From Saturnia japonica (Eukaryota > Arthropoda > Insecta > Lepidoptera > Saturniidae), in assembly GCA_033032175.1 (NCBI GenBank), contig CM065310.1, forward strand, positions 9,672,001-9,736,000: 64,000 nt of DNA, read 5' to 3'. Positions 50,760-62,100 of the stretch are shown one piece after another. Both the position numbers and the translations under genes were made by a program. Position 1 is the first letter of the stretch. Each line of letters begins with the position of its first letter. The notes under the pieces are model-generated. The model saw nothing but the letters and a program-made list of their open reading frames with translations. It had not been told where the DNA came from and did not search any database.

Positions 50760-51128
50760 ACGTCAAATGAAGTTCGATGAAGAAGTACAAAACCTTTTGT
50801 GTGGTGGTGGTTGTAAATTACTTCCATGGTGGTAATAGTAATATAGATAATAATTTAAAGCAGTTTTGGGCCTACAACAGTTTCAGGCCATGTTGAGCAA
50901 TATTAGGTACACGTTAAGCAAGCTTTGACTGAATGTTGTACTTTTTTGTCACCTCACCAGATATGATTAATATTGTAAAAAAATTGGTAATAATGATTAG
51001 GTATAGCATTGATTTAGAATAAAGAGTTTAAACATTACAATATTTAATTTTTATTTTATAACACCAAAAAGTAAGTATAACACTGACATAACACCTCGAC
51101 TGCTGAATTATATCATAGCATATAGTAC

Positions 51129-51356
51129 CGTGGCAACTTATCACAGTAAATAGTTCTTATTTCAGCCACATTCTATTTTGTTTATGATAGACTGGCTGAC
51201 TTTCAGGTCTTGAAAAAGATAAAGAAGACGTCTGTCACTGACTGACAAGAAGATATATTATTTCTGTAATCGATTACTAGCGACAAAATAAATACAGCAA
51301 TAATTAAAACGCTGAGCTGCATTTTTAATTAATAGGATCGGCCAAACGATCCTATA
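51129..51356 (+). repeat. 5' LTR of Gypsy element, copy 2
   Basis: CGTGGCAACTT...GATCCTATA, as in copy 1. Confidence 0.9.
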
Positions 51357-51579
51357 ATTGGTGACCCCGACGTGATAAAGACGCAACATTCGCCGATGCT
51401 TGGAACGTGACGATCCATGTACGAGCGACGCACCGGCCAGCCTGAAGCCAGCTATACTTGCATTACTCGTCTACCAAGAAGTTAACGCTAGAGAGGGCGA
51501 AGCACCACCGCGCACACGCCGAGAAATACGGAGAGAAATACTAGCATTTCACTTAGTCTTTCAATAATATTTTTATAAA

Positions 51580-52196
51580 ATGGCTGAAGGTGGCGTATCC
51601 GACACTGTTGATGATAGGGATAAGCAGAACCCACTTCTAGAGGTGCACCGTGTTTCCATCCATACCCTCCGTTCTGCAAAGACCGCCCAGCCCTTTGGTT
51701 TGCGTGCTTAGAGGCCCAGTTCAACATTAACCGGATTACAGTAGAAACAACAAAATTTAATTATGCAGTATCGTTACTTGACACTAGTTGCACTTGTGAG
51801 GTTGAGGACATTATTATTTCACCTCCTCAGACCAACCCTTACACGACTCTAAAAACTGCAATAATTGCTAGATTCTCAGATTCATATGAAGAGAAAATGC
51901 AGCGGCTGCTAGAAAAAGAACAGATTGGTGACAGGAAGCCCTCTACGTTTCTCCGCCACCTCAGATTTCTGGCAGGACCTGCATTCCCAGACAAGCTGAT
52001 GAAATATATCTGGTCTAGTCGACTTCCCAGACAGTTGCAGATCATTTTGGCTGCTCAACGCCTGGAGCAACTTGGTGAGCTGGCAGAATTAGCTGATACC
52101 CAAATGAACATACAATCCCAGCCGTTTGAGGTAGGTGCTAGTACAATTTCACTTACCCCACCAGCACCGGAACAGAATGCATTCCTCTCGCTTTAA
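51580..52196 (+). pseudogene. Gypsy gag, copy 2
   Basis: Same start, frameshift and stop as 30525-31141; one residue differs near the end (FLSL for FLSF). Confidence 0.82.
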
Positions 52197-52754
52197 GAAC
52201 AAGTAACAGAACTCTCCCGTGCTGTTGCTTCTCTTACAGCTACGGGGGGATCATATAGAGAGAAGTCACGCGATCGTAGCAGCAGCAGATCGTGTAGCTG
52301 CAACCGTTCACGATCACCACAATCACGGAATCCCGACCTATGTTGGTACCACGAACGATTTGGTAAGCGAGCACAAAAATGTACACAGCAATGCACGTGG
52401 ACCAAAAAATCATTCGGGATACGCGACAAGCGATCGGTAGTTGCGAGTACCGATCGCCCGCTCTCAAGTCGTCGCCTGTTTGTACTGGACCGGTGTACAA
52501 AACAAAGATTTTTGATTGACACTGGCTCTGATATTTGTTGCTTTCCCCGACGATTTGCCAGAGGCCATTTTATTAGCAGTGGATATGACCTCAGTGTAGC
52601 CAATGGCACATCAATTAAAACTTTTGGTAGTAATTCTCTCAATTTAAATTTAGGATTACGCCGTGATTTTATATGGAATTTTATAATAGCTGATGTCAGC
52701 ACACCCTTTATCGGATCAGATTTTTTAAGTTTTTACAACCTTTTACCGGACTGA
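52197..52754 (+). pseudogene. Gypsy protease region, copy 2
   Basis: Active-site text FLIDTGSDICCF at about 52512 and stop at 52752-52754, as in copy 1. Confidence 0.8.
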
Positions 52755-52757
52755 AGG

Positions 52758-54185
52758 CACGAACGGGTGATTGATGGTACGACCAAGCTGTGGATACCAG
52801 CTTCAAGAGCGCACACTTCCCAGGACAGCATTAAAGGAGTCACATGCGGGAACTCACCTTTCGAGCAGGTGCTCGCTGAGTTTCCGGACATCATGCGTCC
52901 TCCGGGAATAAACAGAATAGTCAAACACACTACTGTCCACTACATCAATACTACTGATGGTCCACCAGTCAGCTGCCGTCCCCGCCGCCTGGGCCCAGAA
53001 AAATTGCATATAGCTCAGCAAGAATTTAATGTAATGTTACAATGTGGTACCGCACGATCTTCCAGCAGCTCGTGGTCATCGCCCCTGCACCTCGCTCCTA
53101 AGAAGGACGCAACATGGCAACCATGTGGTTACTACAGAGCACTTAATGCCCGCACCATACTGAACAGGTACCCAGTCCGACACATAGGGGATATTTCACA
53201 AAACCTGGCTGGATCCACCATGTTTTCCACCATAGATTTAGTAAAAGCATACCAACAAATACCTATTAATAGCTCTGATATCTGCAAAACAGCCATAATA
53301 ACACCCTTTGGACTTTACGAATTTCCTTATATGACCTTCGGTCTCAGAAATGCTGGTCAGATCTTTCAAAGGTTTATCGATGAAGTGGTGCGTGGACTTG
53401 ATTTTTGCTTTGCTTACGTAGATGACATTTTGATCCACTCAATTGACAGTTCCCAGCATATTCAGCACCTCAAAATTATTTTCCAGCGCCTTCAACAGTA
53501 CGGTGTGGTAATAAATCCTGCAAAATGTGTTTTTGGAGCAGCTGAAGTCTCGTTTTTGCGATACCGCATTAACGCCCAAGGGACTCAACCTCCTGACGAC
53601 CGCATCCAAGCTCTTCATGATTATCCTCCACCCAAGACTGTACAAGGCATGCGTAGCTTTCTCGGCATGATAAACTTTTATCGTAGATACCTACCTTGTG
53701 CAGCAAAGTATCAAGCGCCGCTCATCGATGCCGTAGCAGCCACGGGGAGCAAAGGTGCAAAATCTTTCCCCTGGACGCCTGAACTTCAAAAACATTTCGA
53801 AGCTTGCAAGAAAATCTTATCAACAGCGACCATGTTGTACCACCCAAGCCAGCAAGCACAACTCGGTCTATTCACCGACGCGCCAGGATCACATATTGGC
53901 TCCTGTCTTCAGCAACGCAAAAACGAAACTGAAAGCTGGTAACCTCTAGCTTATTTCAGCAGGAAATTGACTGCAAAGCAAGCAGAGTGGCCCACCTACT
54001 ATAGGGAACTTCTTGCCATTTATGAAAGCGTGCAGCACTTTAGACACATCCTGGAGGTACAACATGTGACTATTTTCACAGACCACAAGCCTATCATTTA
54101 TGCTTTCCAGCAACGGCGAGAATAACTTCCACCAGCACAACTCAATCATCTAAGTTTTATAAGTCAGTTTTCAACAGACAGTTCA
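52758..54185 (+). pseudogene. Gypsy reverse transcriptase and RNase H, copy 2
   Basis: The frame 52767-53942 is open for 391 codons through FAYVDDILIHS and on into the connection domain and the start of RNase H (SFLGMINFYRRYLPCAAKYQ, FTDAPGSHIGSCL). Copy 1 is broken here by one extra C and a C-to-T stop. Stops at 53940-53942 and near 54123 remain, so the enzyme is still incomplete. Confidence 0.88.
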
Positions 54186-54203
54186 CATAAAAGGGGGGAC
54201 AGT

Positions 54204-55607
54204 GTGGTTGCGGATACTATGTCTCGCGTGGAGGCTGTATCTTTAGCAGATGACTTCGCTGCACTCGCGAATGCTCAAGCCGTTGACGAAGAACTCGAAA
54301 AGCTTCGTACCGGTTCTTCTCTTATATTGGAATTGCTTCACATTCCAGAAAAAAACATCCAGGTGACTTGCGATACATCCACGGGCAAGCCTAGACCTTA
54401 CCTACCCGCATCATTCCGTCGCTCGACGTTTCTGAGACTCCACAACCTCAGTCACCCTAGCGCGCGTGCAAGCGCTCGCCTAGTGTCTGACCGCTATGTT
54501 TGGCCTTCCATGCGCAAAGACTGCATGGCTTGGGCTCGCTGTTGCATTGCATGCCAACGCTGCAAAGTCTCCCGTCACGGAAGGTCGCCGTTAGGAAACT
54601 TCCCTGGAAAGTCAGCCCGTTTCCAGCACGTCCACTTGGACATCATAGGCGCACTTCCCCATTCTGGTGGTTATACATACTGTCTGACAGCCGTTGACAG
54701 ATTTACCAGATGGCCAGAAGTATGGCCAATGTCGGGCATTACCGCAGAAGAGGTAGCCGACACATTCGTTTCCGGAGGGATCTCGCGATATGGCGTTCCA
54801 CTTGTCATCACAACAGACCAAGGGCGACAATCCGAATCTGCCCTTTTCGCCCACCTAATGAAGATCTGCGCAACAAAACGTATCCGGACGACAAGCTATC
54901 ACCCGCAAGCAAATGGAATGGTAGAACACCTTCACAGGCAATTAAAAGCTGCCCTTGTGTGCCATGGGAGTACATGGAGCAAGGCTCTACTGCTAATGTT
55001 GCTTGGCATACGCACAGTACTTAAAGAAGACTTACAATGTTCTTCTGCAGAACTTCTGTATGGCGAACCCCTGCGGTTACCAGGAGAGCTCGTCGTACCA
55101 GCAACAATCAATCATGACACTCACATCGAGAACTTCGTAGCCAGACTTCGCTCCAAGATAGCTAGCATACGTCCCACCCCAGCATCACGACACGCTCATC
55201 CATCATCATTCATCTTCAAAGACCTGCAGACCGCAAGCCATGCGTTCCTGAGGGACGACATAGTGAGGCAACCATTACAGGCACCCTACACCGGACCTTA
55301 CAAAATTTTGGCTCGATACCCCAAAACTGTAACGCTCGAGGTTGCAAGTAAAAAGCACGAGGTCAGCGTCGATCGCGTAAAACCAGCTCACCAGGAAGTC
55401 GAACAAGATCACCAAGAGTCGACGACAGCTACTTCCACACCAGCACCTGTTATCGCGCCTCCATCCGCTCCTCTGACTACAAATAGCACGCCATCCAACA
55501 TTCCGCAACATGACACCGCATCCCCTGCTACACATCCTACAGTCATTACACGCACTGGTCGCAGAGTTAGGTTCCGTCACATCCTAGATCTATTAGACTT
55601 CTTCTAA
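54204..55607 (+). CDS. Gypsy integrase, copy 2
   Basis: 467 codons with the same HHCC and DDE residues as copy 1. It differs at two or so residues, including QANGMVEH here for QPNGMVEH. The A form is closer to the usual pattern. Confidence 0.9.
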   Translation: MVADTMSRVEAVSLADDFAALANAQAVDEELEKLRTGSSLILELLHIPEKNIQVTCDTSTGKPRPYLPASFRRSTFLRLHNLSHPSARASARLVSDRYVWPSMRKDCMAWARCCIACQRCKVSRHGRSPLGNFPGKSARFQHVHLDIIGALPHSGGYTYCLTAVDRFTRWPEVWPMSGITAEEVADTFVSGGISRYGVPLVITTDQGRQSESALFAHLMKICATKRIRTTSYHPQANGMVEHLHRQLKAALVCHGSTWSKALLLMLLGIRTVLKEDLQCSSAELLYGEPLRLPGELVVPATINHDTHIENFVARLRSKIASIRPTPASRHAHPSSFIFKDLQTASHAFLRDDIVRQPLQAPYTGPYKILARYPKTVTLEVASKKHEVSVDRVKPAHQEVEQDHQESTTATSTPAPVIAPPSAPLTTNSTPSNIPQHDTASPATHPTVITRTGRRVRFRHILDLLDFF

Positions 55608-55642
55608 ATTGTTATTTTTCTTTCTCTCGGCTGTACTTTTCT

Positions 55643-55644
<2 letters not shown>

Positions 55645-55675
<31 letters not shown>

Positions 55676-55678
55676 CGA
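55645..55678 (+). promoter_or_regulatory. polypurine tract, run of 31 G
   Basis: 31 G followed by CGA before the 3' LTR; copy 1 has 28 G. Confidence 0.6.
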
Positions 55679-55904
55679 TGTGGCGACTTACCACAGTAAA
55701 TAGTTCTTACTTCAGCCACATTCTATTTGGTGTATGATAGACTGGGACTTGCAGGTCTTGAAAAAGATAAAGAAGACGTCTGTCACTGACTGACAAGAAG
55801 ATATATTATTTCTGTAATCGGTTACTAGCGACAAAATAAATACAGCAATAATTAAAACGCTGAGATGCATTTTTAACTAATAGGAACGGCCAGACGATCC
55901 TGTA
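55679..55904 (+). repeat. 3' LTR of Gypsy element, copy 2
   Basis: TGTGGCGACTTACC...GATCCTGTA; two bases shorter than copy 1 because of a changed stretch near 55745. Confidence 0.9.
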
Positions 55905-56191
55905 GTACATTAAACTTTGTCTCGAAAAATAACTTACAATAATGACCCTAATATATTACTTGATTTATAGTACAATTATATTTTTCATTTAGTATATTTT
56001 AGTACTGGCCAGACATTTTGTTAGTACATTACATAATTTTAAGTGGTCACACGTGCAGTAAGGACTGACTGCTGTTTCTGTTTGATATTGTCACTGTCAA
56101 TAACTGTCAAATTTGTCAATGTGACTCATTTTTATTGCAAACTGAAATTAGTCTTTTCTTTGGTGTTTTTCATAAAAAATAATTGCCTACA

Positions 56192-59100
56192 ATGTTTCGT
56201 TACGTACTGGCCATCCTGTTAGTTACTTGTTACAATAGTTTAGGAAATCCGGTACGACTGCCATCTAAACAAATATCCACTTCAATTCTCGCTCTAGAAA
56301 ATAAATGTGGAAACGTTTTTCTGAAGAGGCTGCTAAACAGTAAATTACATGAGTGCTCCGTTGCCCTCGTGGATAAAACAAAACAGTTACAATGTTTAAT
56401 GTTTTACGATATGAGTGCACAATTATGCTCAGCAGTTAGTACATCTGGAATAACCTTGAATGAAGACTACACCAATAAAATTAACGAAGAGACAGACATT
56501 AACAGCTTATGTGAAACTACAAAGGATTGGATTTTCTCTGATTTACCAGAATATCAAAGTTACAGAAATATTCAAAATATGTTTAAGCATCCTGTCAAAT
56601 GTGGTTTGATCTGTGGATCTGATGAAATGTTTACTGACGATGCTAACTTCTACTGTAAGTTTTACAAATGGGGATGGGAAGTGATCAAGAATCAAGCAAA
56701 AACTGTTTCTCAGGACATTACCAATGTTAGCGCAGTTGCTGAATCTCAGCCAAATATAGCAACCAGCACCAATAAGTCTGTCAATTCTATTTTTGGTGGC
56801 AATGAGTCAGACATTTCAATAAAAAATTCAATCAAAAGTTTAACATTTAATGATCAGCCAAAAGAAACTGAACTGTCTTTAGATACATCGAAAAAAAGTA
56901 ATGATTCAAATAATGCTGATATAAAAGAAATTGTACCCAAAGTGACAATAACAAATAAAGAGGCAAGCCATCAGATTACTGCAGATACAAAAAACACTGA
57001 ACAGACCCAAGAAAATGTAAAAAAAACTGAAAAGCCTTCAAGTATTGCACAAGAAATGTTGATTCCTAGCATTGGAAAAGTGGCAACGGAAGCCCTAAAT
57101 AAAAATGTGTCAACTATACAATTAAGTGGCAGTGGCAAAGAAGAACTCAAAGTTAAACTTGAGGAAAAGCAATCTGTTGTTGAAAATCATAAAGCCAAAG
57201 TTGAGAATAAAGAAACTGTTTTTGAAAATCCTAATGAAAAAGCTGAGCAAAAAGAATCTGTGCTTGAAAATCCTAAAGACAAAGTTGAGCAAAAAGAATC
57301 TGTTCTTGAAAATCCTAAAGACAAAGTGTTAATTGATCAAGAGCATTATGGAGATGATGATTTTAGTGAGTAAACTTCATGTTTGTTTATAATTTGTAAA
57401 AAAAAAAATGTATATTTAAATTAAATTATTGCTGTATAGGCCTCATAGATCAATATACTATAATAGGCACATGTAATTATATTCATACATTTTCAGCAGT
57501 TGCCTAAATGCTGCCATAATACATACTGGCATACTGTACCTCATTCAGCTTACAAAGAAAAAATCACACATGTAACATGCTCATAAACATTATAGTTTTT
57601 TTTAAATCTCTTACTATTCATATATAATTAAATTTTCATATATATTTACATTTAAATATATATTTTTATAATTATCTTTTTTCATAAATTAACTAATTTC
57701 AATAAAATATTAATTAATAAAAAAAGAAAATTTTATAATATATTGCACACATATAAATATTATTATTATTATTATTATATTTGGTAAGACACACTAGCAG
57801 CTAATTAGCTGATGCGTGCGTATCAAATAGCTTGGAGATATCTTCCTTGTCCAATCTGCTTTTAAAGGAGGTTATGGTAGGAGCCATCACAACTTTTTCT
57901 GGAAGTTTGTTCCATGCTGTGACCACTCTGTTAGGCAAGAACTGCTTCATTGGGTTTCTTTTTGCTGGGAATTCCCAAAGTTTCAAGGGATGACCTCGTA
58001 GGTGTTTATTTTCATTTGACTTAAACATATCTTTAAGGCTGGGCACATCGTAATAATTAGTGAGGATTTTATAAGTTTCGATTAACCTGCCCCTTTGTCT
58101 ACGGTGTTCTAGTGTGGTAAGGCCAAGGTTTATGAGGCGCTGTTCATAGGGTAAGTTACGCATTGCATACACCATCTTAGTAGCCCTTCTCTGTACATTT
58201 TCAATGAGCTTAATGTCTTTTTTGAAGTAGGGATCCCAGATAATATAAGCATGTTCAAGAAGTGGTCTAATATAGGTCTTGTATAACTTTATAAAAGTTT
58301 TAGCTGTTAGGAATTTAAATGCCTTGCGAATGATATAAAGGATCGAATTAGTTTTCTTCACAACCCCAAGCACATGAGTTCCCCATTTAAGATCTTTGGA
58401 TACTGTAACTCCCAAGTCCCTTTGTGTTTCAACTGCGGTTAATTGTTCACCACCAAGATAGTATATCTGACAAGGATTATTACTACCAATGTGTAGCACG
58501 GAGCACTTATTCACATTTAAAGTTAGAAGCCAGTCATGAGTCCACTTAAAAATCGCATTAAGGTCATTCTGTATAGCTCGCCAGTTGCTTCGAGGGTTAG
58601 CAAAAAATTTGGTATCATCAGCAAAAAGCGAAAAAGGTAGTTGCAGAGTACTTTTCAAGTCTGAGAGGAACAAGATAAAGAGCAATGGACCAAGCACCGA
58701 ACCTTGAGGAACGCCACTGAGGACACTTCGCGGATCGGACATGACTTCGCCAATGCGCACCCGAAACGTTCTACCAGAAAGGAAGTCGCATATCCAGGCT
58801 AAAATGCTTCCACGTATGCCAAGGTGTTCCAATTTATGTATGAGGCGTTTCAGAGGAACACGGTCAAATGCCTTCTCATAATCCAAGTAAATGATATCTG
58901 TTGGCTGTCCATTACTATGGTTCCGTGTCCACTTGTTTAAGCAATTTAGTAAATTGGTTGTAACAGATCGTTTTGGGATGAAACCATGCTGCTCATCCAG
59001 GGTAATCTTTTCATGTATTAGAAATTCTCTTATGTGGCAAGCAATCATCATCTCCATGGTTTTGCACAATACACTGGTCAAACTTATGGGCCTATAATTG

Positions 59101-62100
59101 ACGGGCAGTAATTTATTTCCTTTTTTATAAATCGGTACTACATTTGCCGTTTTCCAGTTTTCCGTTACATATATGTAACTATGTTTTTTTTCTTTATTTG
59201 TGTTTGCGGTTTGGTCAACCAGTGACCATGTCACCCCAGTGAATGTCACAAAAAAATATAATTAATTAATAATAAAGTAAATATGATACAAACAAACTTT
59301 CCAAACTAAGTACTACAATCTTTAAGTTCAACGGTTTCTAATGCCCGTCATTACCAGTTTGTAAAGCAACCATGTTTCCTCGGTTGTTGGAGAAGCAAGA
59401 ATGCTATTACATAGCCCAATACATCACAATGAATTATTAATTTTGTCTTGTAGTACTTAGTCTATCAGGTTGGTTTCGCACACATTTTACCATTATGTGA
59501 TAAGCATCTATACTATTACACATTTCACAGTTAGGAGAGGACTTAATTTTCATCAAACATAAAAAAACTATTTAATGGAATGTGTCCCGAACGTAATCAA
59601 AAGGCAGTTACTAATTCAGGGTGACTAATTTTGAATTTATCAAACCAAGTAAAGCGCAACAAAGTTGACTGTATGGTTTTGTACCATATGCATTTATTAA
59701 TTGATTGCTCATCAAAATACTCTTTCCACATTTCACAACATTGTTTTCTTATGAGATATAGAAGATCAGTATAGTATGGTGTACATTGGTAAGGTATGCC
59801 ATTAATAAGAGCATCTTTTGCCAATCGATCCACTTGTTCAGTTTTCTATTAAACCTATATGGGATGGTATCCCCTGTAAAATATTATTTTTATTTTTAGA
59901 ATGTAAATTTTGTAACAGTCACAAAATCTTGTATGCTATTGGTGTTCCTCGAACTTGTGAGGTACACTGAACTAAGTGTTGGAGTGCACTCTTTAAAACT
60001 CTCAAAACAACATAACACCCATGCTTTAAGGAATCAATATATGCTAGTGTGTCAGCAATTGCAAGTAATTCTGCATGCATAACAGATATTGAAGCTTCGA
60101 TACTAAATTTAACATTAATGTCTAATTGAGGATCAAACCAAGCCACTCCAACATTTTCTTTTTCTTTAGAGCCATCAGTAAAAATTTTGTTATATTCTCT
60201 AAAATTGCGAAGTATAAATTCCTCACATAACTTCTTTAATATGGCAATGTTATAGCTACTTTTTGCCTTATCAGCACCATCTATATGAACTCTAATTATA
60301 TGAGATAAATCCACATTGCTTACACATGTGTCCAATGAAATATTTGTAACTGTTGGCTACAATGTAGGGGTGTTGTTATAAAATATTCATATATTGAAGT
60401 TAAAAGCGGTGGCATGGTTTTGCGTTTCCAGTAAAATTTTGACACAGCTTATATAACTCTTCTAGTGGGTTAATTATGTAACTATTATTTTGTAAAGATT
60501 TTAATTTAAACATATATTTGCCTGCAAGATGGTATCTACGAATGTGTAGTGGTTCTATAAGTAATTCTGTTTCCATCACATATATTGGTGTACTTCATAT
60601 GAATCCTCCTATTAGCCGCATGCATTGATTTTGAATCCTCGTCAATTTTTGTAGATGAGTTTGACAACTGTTCCTGTAAAGAATGCTGACATAATCTATT
60701 CGACTTCGGATAACAGTAAAATAAAGATGTTTCAAATCAGTAGGATGCAAACCCCATGCTGGACCAGACAAAACTTTTAAAATGTTGAGAAATTTTGAAG
60801 TTTTCAATTAACATATCTATGTCCTGAGACCAGCGTATTGATCGATCCAACCATAATCGTAAATATTGAATGAGTTCTACTACTGTCAGTGCAATATTAT
60901 TAATTTTAAGATGTATACTTTCTCCATTCACACTTCTATTAAATATACAAATTTTACTGTTTAAAGGTGAGACGTTCAATCCTATATTACTTAACAATTC
61001 AGATAACTGATCTAGAGCCAATTGAAGATCTCCAGAAATTGTTGATAAGTTTATACCGGAATAATATAAGACAAAATCATCTGCATATTATGATATGATT
61101 ATGTTGTTGTTGAATGATTTACATATACAGTGTAAACTCTTTATAACGTTATCCTTTATAACGATAAACTCCCTATAACGTTGAAGTGAGCCCAACTTGG
61201 TTGGTTTGCTAAAACCCACATATTGAAACTCCACTCCATATAACGATAACTCTCTATAACGACAAAAATGCTCAGTCCCTTGAGTTTCGTTATAAAGAGT
61301 TTACACTGTATGTACAGTCACATTATTAAATAATAACAAGGAATAAAGGATCTCCTTGTGCTAGACCTCAACTAGTACTTCGACATACATAAGTATCATT
61401 CACTTTGATTGTAAGGATACACTTTCTCAAAAAATTCCAGATGTATCTACAATTCTTTATACCCAATCCCATATTATCCATAGTGTTTAAAAGTTGAATT
61501 AAATCGACATTATTGTACGCATTGTCAATATCTATGAAACAACCTTTAGTTACCAGTTTCAGTGAAAAACTGATTTGGATTTTGATACCAGACTAGTTTT
61601 ATTTATAAGTTGTCGATCAACATTTTCTAAAATAGGTCGTTTTATATGACAAAATGTCATTTTTTTCCATAAACCATTCTATCCTTCCTACTAGGATGGC
61701 ATGGAAAACTTTACAAATACAGGACATCATCGAAATGGGCCTCATTGCTGAAAGAGTATTAGGATCTCATCCTGGTTTTAGAATTGGCACGATGATTATT
61801 GATGATTATTTCACTTAATTGTTTCGTACAAAGCCGGTTTGAAATTTTTTATTATAAAGCCAAAGCAATATTAGTTTTCCTTTAATCGGTAAATGCTTGA
61901 TCATTGAATATGATATATTGTCATAACCTGGAGATGTATTTTTGGATGGTATAGAATTTTCGAGCTCTTGTAAAGAAATTGATACTTCCAACTGTGTGTG
62001 TTGCATGATAAAAATAACGGTTCATCAGGCGAAACATAATCAGCGGTTAAACTATGAAGCAATTGGTTGGCCATATCTTGATTAATGTGATATCTCGGTA

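Larger units (their letters stand above)
51129..55904 (+). mobile_element. Gypsy LTR retrotransposon, copy 2
   Basis: Counterpart of 30074-34850 with LTRs at 51129-51356 (228 bp) and 55679-55904 (226 bp), GTAC at 51125-51128 and 55905-55908, and the same tRNA-Trp primer site at 51359. It was already in place before the duplication, since both copies share it with the same target site. Confidence 0.93.
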